From Bacillota bacterium (GTDB lineage: Bacteria > Bacillota > Clostridia > Lachnospirales > Lachnospiraceae), in NCBI GenBank assembly GCA_023399455.1, contig JAEWPN010000075.1, positions 1 to 34,010 on the forward strand: a DNA stretch of 34,010 nucleotides, in the 5' to 3' direction. The notes beneath the pieces were generated by a model. It saw only the letters and a list, made by a program, of their open reading frames with translations. It was not told where the DNA came from and did not search any database. Numbering within the stretch: the stretch's first letter is position 1; each line of letters starts with the position of its first letter. Both the position numbers and the translations under genes were made by a program. Shown in pieces: positions 31,595 to 34,010 of this stretch.

Positions 31595-31625
31595 TTGCCT
31601 TGGACGAAACTCCAAGTCATAATTG
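31595..31625 (+). promoter_or_regulatory. MerR-type promoter of the flavodoxin gene
   Basis: TTGCCT (31595-31600) and TAATTG (31620-31625) are 19 bp apart. The near-palindrome CTTGGACGAAACTCCAAG (31599-31616) lies between them. AACTCCAAG is at exactly the same offset from the -35 as in the promoter at 27363-27393. Confidence 0.62.
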
Positions 31626-31707
31626 TACTTAAAGCCAGTACGCTGTACCGGTAGATAATAGTTAACATAAGTAAGCTATGGATAAAATGTTTTTAGGAGG
31701 AAATAAC

Positions 31708-32211
31708 ATGTCAAAAGAGTTGGTCGCATATTTTTCAAGAAAAGGTGAGAATTATGTAAATGGTGCAATAAAAAGTCTGGATATCGGAAACACAGAGGTA
31801 GCTGCGAAGATGATCGGTGATATGACGGGAGCCGATATGTTCCAGATTGAGCCGGTGAAGGAGTACAATCCCGATTATAATATATGTATAGAAGAAGCGA
31901 AGCGGGATAAGGGCGCAAATATCAGGCCGGAGTTTAAGCATGCGCCGGATGATATTTCGGCATATGAAACGATTTACCTTGGTTACCCTAATTATTGGGG
32001 GACCATGCCGATGCACGTATGGACTTTTCTCGAAAAATATGATTTTACAGGAAAAACAATTAAACCGTTTTGTACTCATGAAGGAAGCGACGTAGGAAGC
32101 AGCGAGCAGGATATTAAGACGCTGTGCCCGGATGCTAAGGTTGAAAGGCCGCTTTCCATACACGGTGCGAGTGTGAACGAAGCGAAAGATGCCATAGAAA
32201 AGTGGATATAA
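31708..32211 (+). CDS. Flavodoxin (Flavodoxin_4 type)
   Basis: A 167-residue flavodoxin-fold protein: LVAYFSRKGENYVNG (the FMN phosphate loop, variant of SxTGNT), ATYETIYLGYPNYWGT-type middle (here AYETIYLGYPNYWGTMPMHV) and PFCTHEGSDVGSSEQDI near the C-terminus. Such proteins act as small FMN oxidoreductases, often under redox or electrophile control. An in-frame start at 31678 exists, but TTAGGAGGAAATAAC precedes the ATG at 31708. A MerR-type promoter is upstream and a terminator follows. Confidence 0.92.
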   Translation: MSKELVAYFSRKGENYVNGAIKSLDIGNTEVAAKMIGDMTGADMFQIEPVKEYNPDYNICIEEAKRDKGANIRPEFKHAPDDISAYETIYLGYPNYWGTMPMHVWTFLEKYDFTGKTIKPFCTHEGSDVGSSEQDIKTLCPDAKVERPLSIHGASVNEAKDAIEKWI

Positions 32212-32262
32212 AACGCAGAGGAAAAAGCTTGATGAATATTGATAATTTAGTTTTGTAAAATA

Positions 32263-32298
32263 AAACGGCGGATTTGATCTCATTCAAAATCGCCGTTT
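32263..32298 (+). terminator. Terminator after the flavodoxin gene
   Basis: AAACGGCG (32263-32270) pairs with CGCCGTTT (32291-32298), with an AT-rich extension inside and TTCTTC following. Confidence 0.75.
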
Positions 32299-32352
32299 CT
32301 TCATAGTCAATCTGCCGAGACATTCGATTTAAATAAAAAAATTTAAAAAGTG

Positions 32353-32378
32353 TGTAACGTTTTGTGATTATTCCCGCA
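32353..32378 (+). promoter_or_regulatory. Candidate ECF-type promoter of the sigma/anti-sigma operon
   Basis: TGTAAC (32353-32358), 16 bp, then CGCA (32375-32378) resembles the -35 AAC and -10 CG elements recognised by ECF sigma factors. It would allow self-activation of the sigma gene starting about 100 bp downstream. Confidence 0.45.
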
Positions 32379-32477
32379 CTTATTAATGTAACGGAAGTAA
32401 AAGGAAGAAAAGTGTGTGGATTTATTCTGTCATGTAAGGCTGAGGCCGGTGTATGCGGTGCCATAGGGGGTGTGGAG

Positions 32478-32966
32478 TTGGATAAGCAGAATATGGAACA
32501 AATCTATGAGGAGAATGTTTCTGTCGTATATAAATATCTATTCTGCCTGACTCAGGATTCTTATTTGGCAGAAGAGTTGACCCAGGAGACGTTTTATCAA
32601 GCGATAAAGGGGATTGCGAAGTTTCGCGGAGACTGCAAGATATCAGTCTGGCTCTGCCAGATCGGAAAAAGGCTGTGGTATAAGGAGCTGGAGCGGCGGA
32701 AGAAAAAAACGGTGTCCATCGATGAACTTACCGAAAAGATCTCCGAGGAGGACTTGGAGGAACAATATCTGATGAAATGCGACAAGGTAGAATTGTTCCG
32801 GAAAATATACCGGCTGGAGGGAAGGGTGAGAGAGGTCATGTATCTTAGACTTACCGGAGAATTGAGTTTTGCGGAAATCGGCGAAATTATGGGAGTGACG
32901 GAGAACTGGGCAAGAGTAACCTTTTACAGAGGAAAGCAAAAGTTATTGAAGGGAGAGGATTCATAA
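32478..32966 (+). CDS. ECF-type RNA polymerase sigma factor
   Basis: A 162-residue sigma-70 family protein with only regions 2 and 4. Region 2 runs about 5-75 (VYKYLFCLTQDSYLAEELTQETFYQAIKGI and FRGDCKISVWLCQIGKRLWY, split), and region 4 about 100-160 (YLRLTGELSFAEIGEIMGVTENWARVTFYRGKQKLL, helix-turn-helix). It redirects RNA polymerase to stress genes when released by its anti-sigma factor, encoded next with a 1-bp overlap. The frame reaches back to 32364; TTG at 32478, 7 bp after GGGGG, is the best start, with ATG at 32493 as another choice. Confidence 0.92.
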   Translation: MDKQNMEQIYEENVSVVYKYLFCLTQDSYLAEELTQETFYQAIKGIAKFRGDCKISVWLCQIGKRLWYKELERRKKKTVSIDELTEKISEEDLEEQYLMKCDKVELFRKIYRLEGRVREVMYLRLTGELSFAEIGEIMGVTENWARVTFYRGKQKLLKGEDS

Positions 32967-33733
32967 TGGAAAAGAATATTGATTGTGCGGTAGTAAGGGA
33001 TTTGCTTCCAAGCTATGTGGAAAGGCTGACCAGTGAGGAGACCAATAAGGTGATGGAGGAGCATTTTGCAAATTGCGAAGACTGTGCTTTAGAACGGGAT
33101 ACGATGATGAAGACGATTCATGATACGATTTCGATTGCCAAAAAAAATGAGAAGGTAGTAAACTATTTGAAAAAAACAAAAACATTATATGTTTTGAAAG
33201 GATTTGCCTTATCGATGGGGATTATAGCTGTTCTTGTCTCCTTTATTGTAGACATTGCAGTGAACAGGCGTCTCACCTGGTCCTTGATCGTCGATGCCGG
33301 CATCGCCTATGTTTATGCCTGCGGGCTGCCCCTGGCAATCAGCAAGAGGAACAAAATCGTGAAAATGACGGCAGCTGCCAGCATTCATCTGCTTCCGCTT
33401 CTGTATGTAATAGAATATGTAGTGAATGACAACTATTTAAGCCAGCCGGTTTACTGGGTAAGGGAGTATGCTTTGCCCATCGGTGTTCTCTGGGTCGCGA
33501 TTGTCTGGGCAACCATACTTATCATACGTTTTACCAAGGTAAATGTCTGGACTGCCATAGGAATATTTTTATTGCTTGCAGCCGTGGGTTCCGCGGTTAC
33601 CAATGCAATTGCGGATCAGGCTACGCTGAAAGAAATTTATACAACAGGATATGAATGGATCGATACGGCGGCTTACCTGCTGTGTGCTGCGGTATTCCTG
33701 TTCTTCGGTTATGAGAAGCGCAGGAAAGAATAG
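32966..33733 (+). CDS. Membrane anti-sigma factor with zinc-finger (zf-HC2) domain
   Basis: A 255-residue protein. The N-terminal domain (about 1-45) has DCAVVRDLLPSYVERLTSEE and HFANCEDC, the H-x3-C-x2-C zinc motif of ZAS-type anti-sigma factors. Six hydrophobic segments follow (about 72-92, 100-118, 128-150, 165-187, 192-215 and 232-248). It should hold the ECF sigma at the membrane until a signal arrives. Starts overlap the sigma stop by one base. GGGAGAGGATTCATA precedes the ATG. Confidence 0.9.
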   Translation: MEKNIDCAVVRDLLPSYVERLTSEETNKVMEEHFANCEDCALERDTMMKTIHDTISIAKKNEKVVNYLKKTKTLYVLKGFALSMGIIAVLVSFIVDIAVNRRLTWSLIVDAGIAYVYACGLPLAISKRNKIVKMTAAASIHLLPLLYVIEYVVNDNYLSQPVYWVREYALPIGVLWVAIVWATILIIRFTKVNVWTAIGIFLLLAAVGSAVTNAIADQATLKEIYTTGYEWIDTAAYLLCAAVFLFFGYEKRRKE

Positions 33734-33747
33734 GCCGCCTTCTCTTG

Positions 33748-34010
33748 CTATTCGTAATAAATTTTGCGGCTGCCGTTTATGGTTTCCCCTACGGAGTGCT
33801 CAATCCAGTGGACGGCTCCGTCTATATCCCGGTCATGAATGAAGGACCAGAGCTTATAAGTATTTTGATATAGGGCGGGGATTCCATACAGCGTGCAGAA
33901 ACGTTCCCAAAGCGTGAATACCGGAGCCTTAAAGGATTGAAAGATTAAAGGTATCAGTGCATTTTGGGACAATACGGCGAATTCATGCTGAAATTCGAAC
34001 GCAGCCTGAG
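33748..34010 (-). CDS. GntR/FadR-type regulator, C-terminal part (truncated by window edge)
   Basis: Only the last 87 or so residues are inside the window; the frame is open to the edge. FEFQHEFAVLSQNALIPLIFQS and the following helices up to the C-terminal IDGAVHWIEHSV resemble the FCD ligand-binding domain of FadR-type GntR regulators (FHxxLAxxSxNxxL pattern). The DNA-binding part would lie beyond the window. It converges on the anti-sigma gene with a 14-bp gap. Confidence 0.6.
   Translation of the reverse strand, partial: QAAFEFQHEFAVLSQNALIPLIFQSFKAPVFTLWERFCTLYGIPALYQNTYKLWSFIHDRDIDGAVHWIEHSVGETINGSRKIYYE

Overview
The window looks like chromosomal DNA of a low- to mid-GC Gram-positive anaerobe of the Clostridia, probably Lachnospiraceae or a close relative. 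This is inferred from gene content: AgrBD-type quorum sensing, DUF3793, LytTR-DUF3021, CarD-like, YhgE/Pip and FtsX-type ABC modules, strong AGGAGG ribosome sites, several TTG starts, and an Fe-S single-chain serine dehydratase. No rRNA, tRNA, CRISPR array, integrase or intact insertion sequence was seen.

Layout. 1-6183 is a plus-strand amino-acid uptake and catabolism operon: the end of an SDR oxidoreductase, a polar amino acid ABC importer (binding lipoprotein, permease, ATPase), an AhpD/CMD-like protein, an M20 amidohydrolase and an L-serine ammonia-lyase. 6196-14025 is an agr-like quorum-sensing region: a LytTR response regulator and a GHKL sensor kinase, then (after an inserted stretch) a 51-residue AgrD-like cyclic peptide precursor and AgrB. 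Two promoters with the same architecture (two 9-bp LytTR-type direct repeats 21 bp apart, then a -35/-10 pair with 17-bp spacing) lie at 8438-8503 and 13181-13246. The first reads into an AT-rich island holding a broken small secreted-protein gene and a MacB-like membrane protein. Between them sits a PadR regulator with a three-part flavodoxin/SCP2-like/membrane fusion.

14151-18137 is a TetR regulator divergent from an ABC ATPase and FtsX-type permease, whose promoter is bracketed by two matching palindromes. 18248-19309 is a DUF3793-flavodoxin pair behind a TTAG/CTAA palindrome. A GNAT acetyltransferase follows, then an Rrf2 regulator with a giant YhgE/Pip membrane protein behind a Fur-like 9-1-9 palindrome. 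23825-27342 is a LytTR-DUF3021 regulatory pair next to another ABC/FtsX pair, separated by a compact multi-hairpin element.

27503-34010 holds an aldo/keto reductase with ferredoxin-like clusters, a CarD-like regulator, a minus-strand choice-of-anchor-A protein with a remarkable Cys-Pro triplet domain, a flavodoxin, an ECF sigma / anti-sigma pair, and the end of a GntR/FadR-type regulator. The aldo/keto reductase and this flavodoxin share a MerR-type promoter (19-bp spacer, AACTCCAAG in the same register), suggesting one trans-acting MerR-family regulator that is not encoded here.

The most interesting points are the split agr-like circuit with its two matched promoters, and the Cys-Pro triplet protein, in which all 29 cysteines of the repeat fall in one three-residue register.
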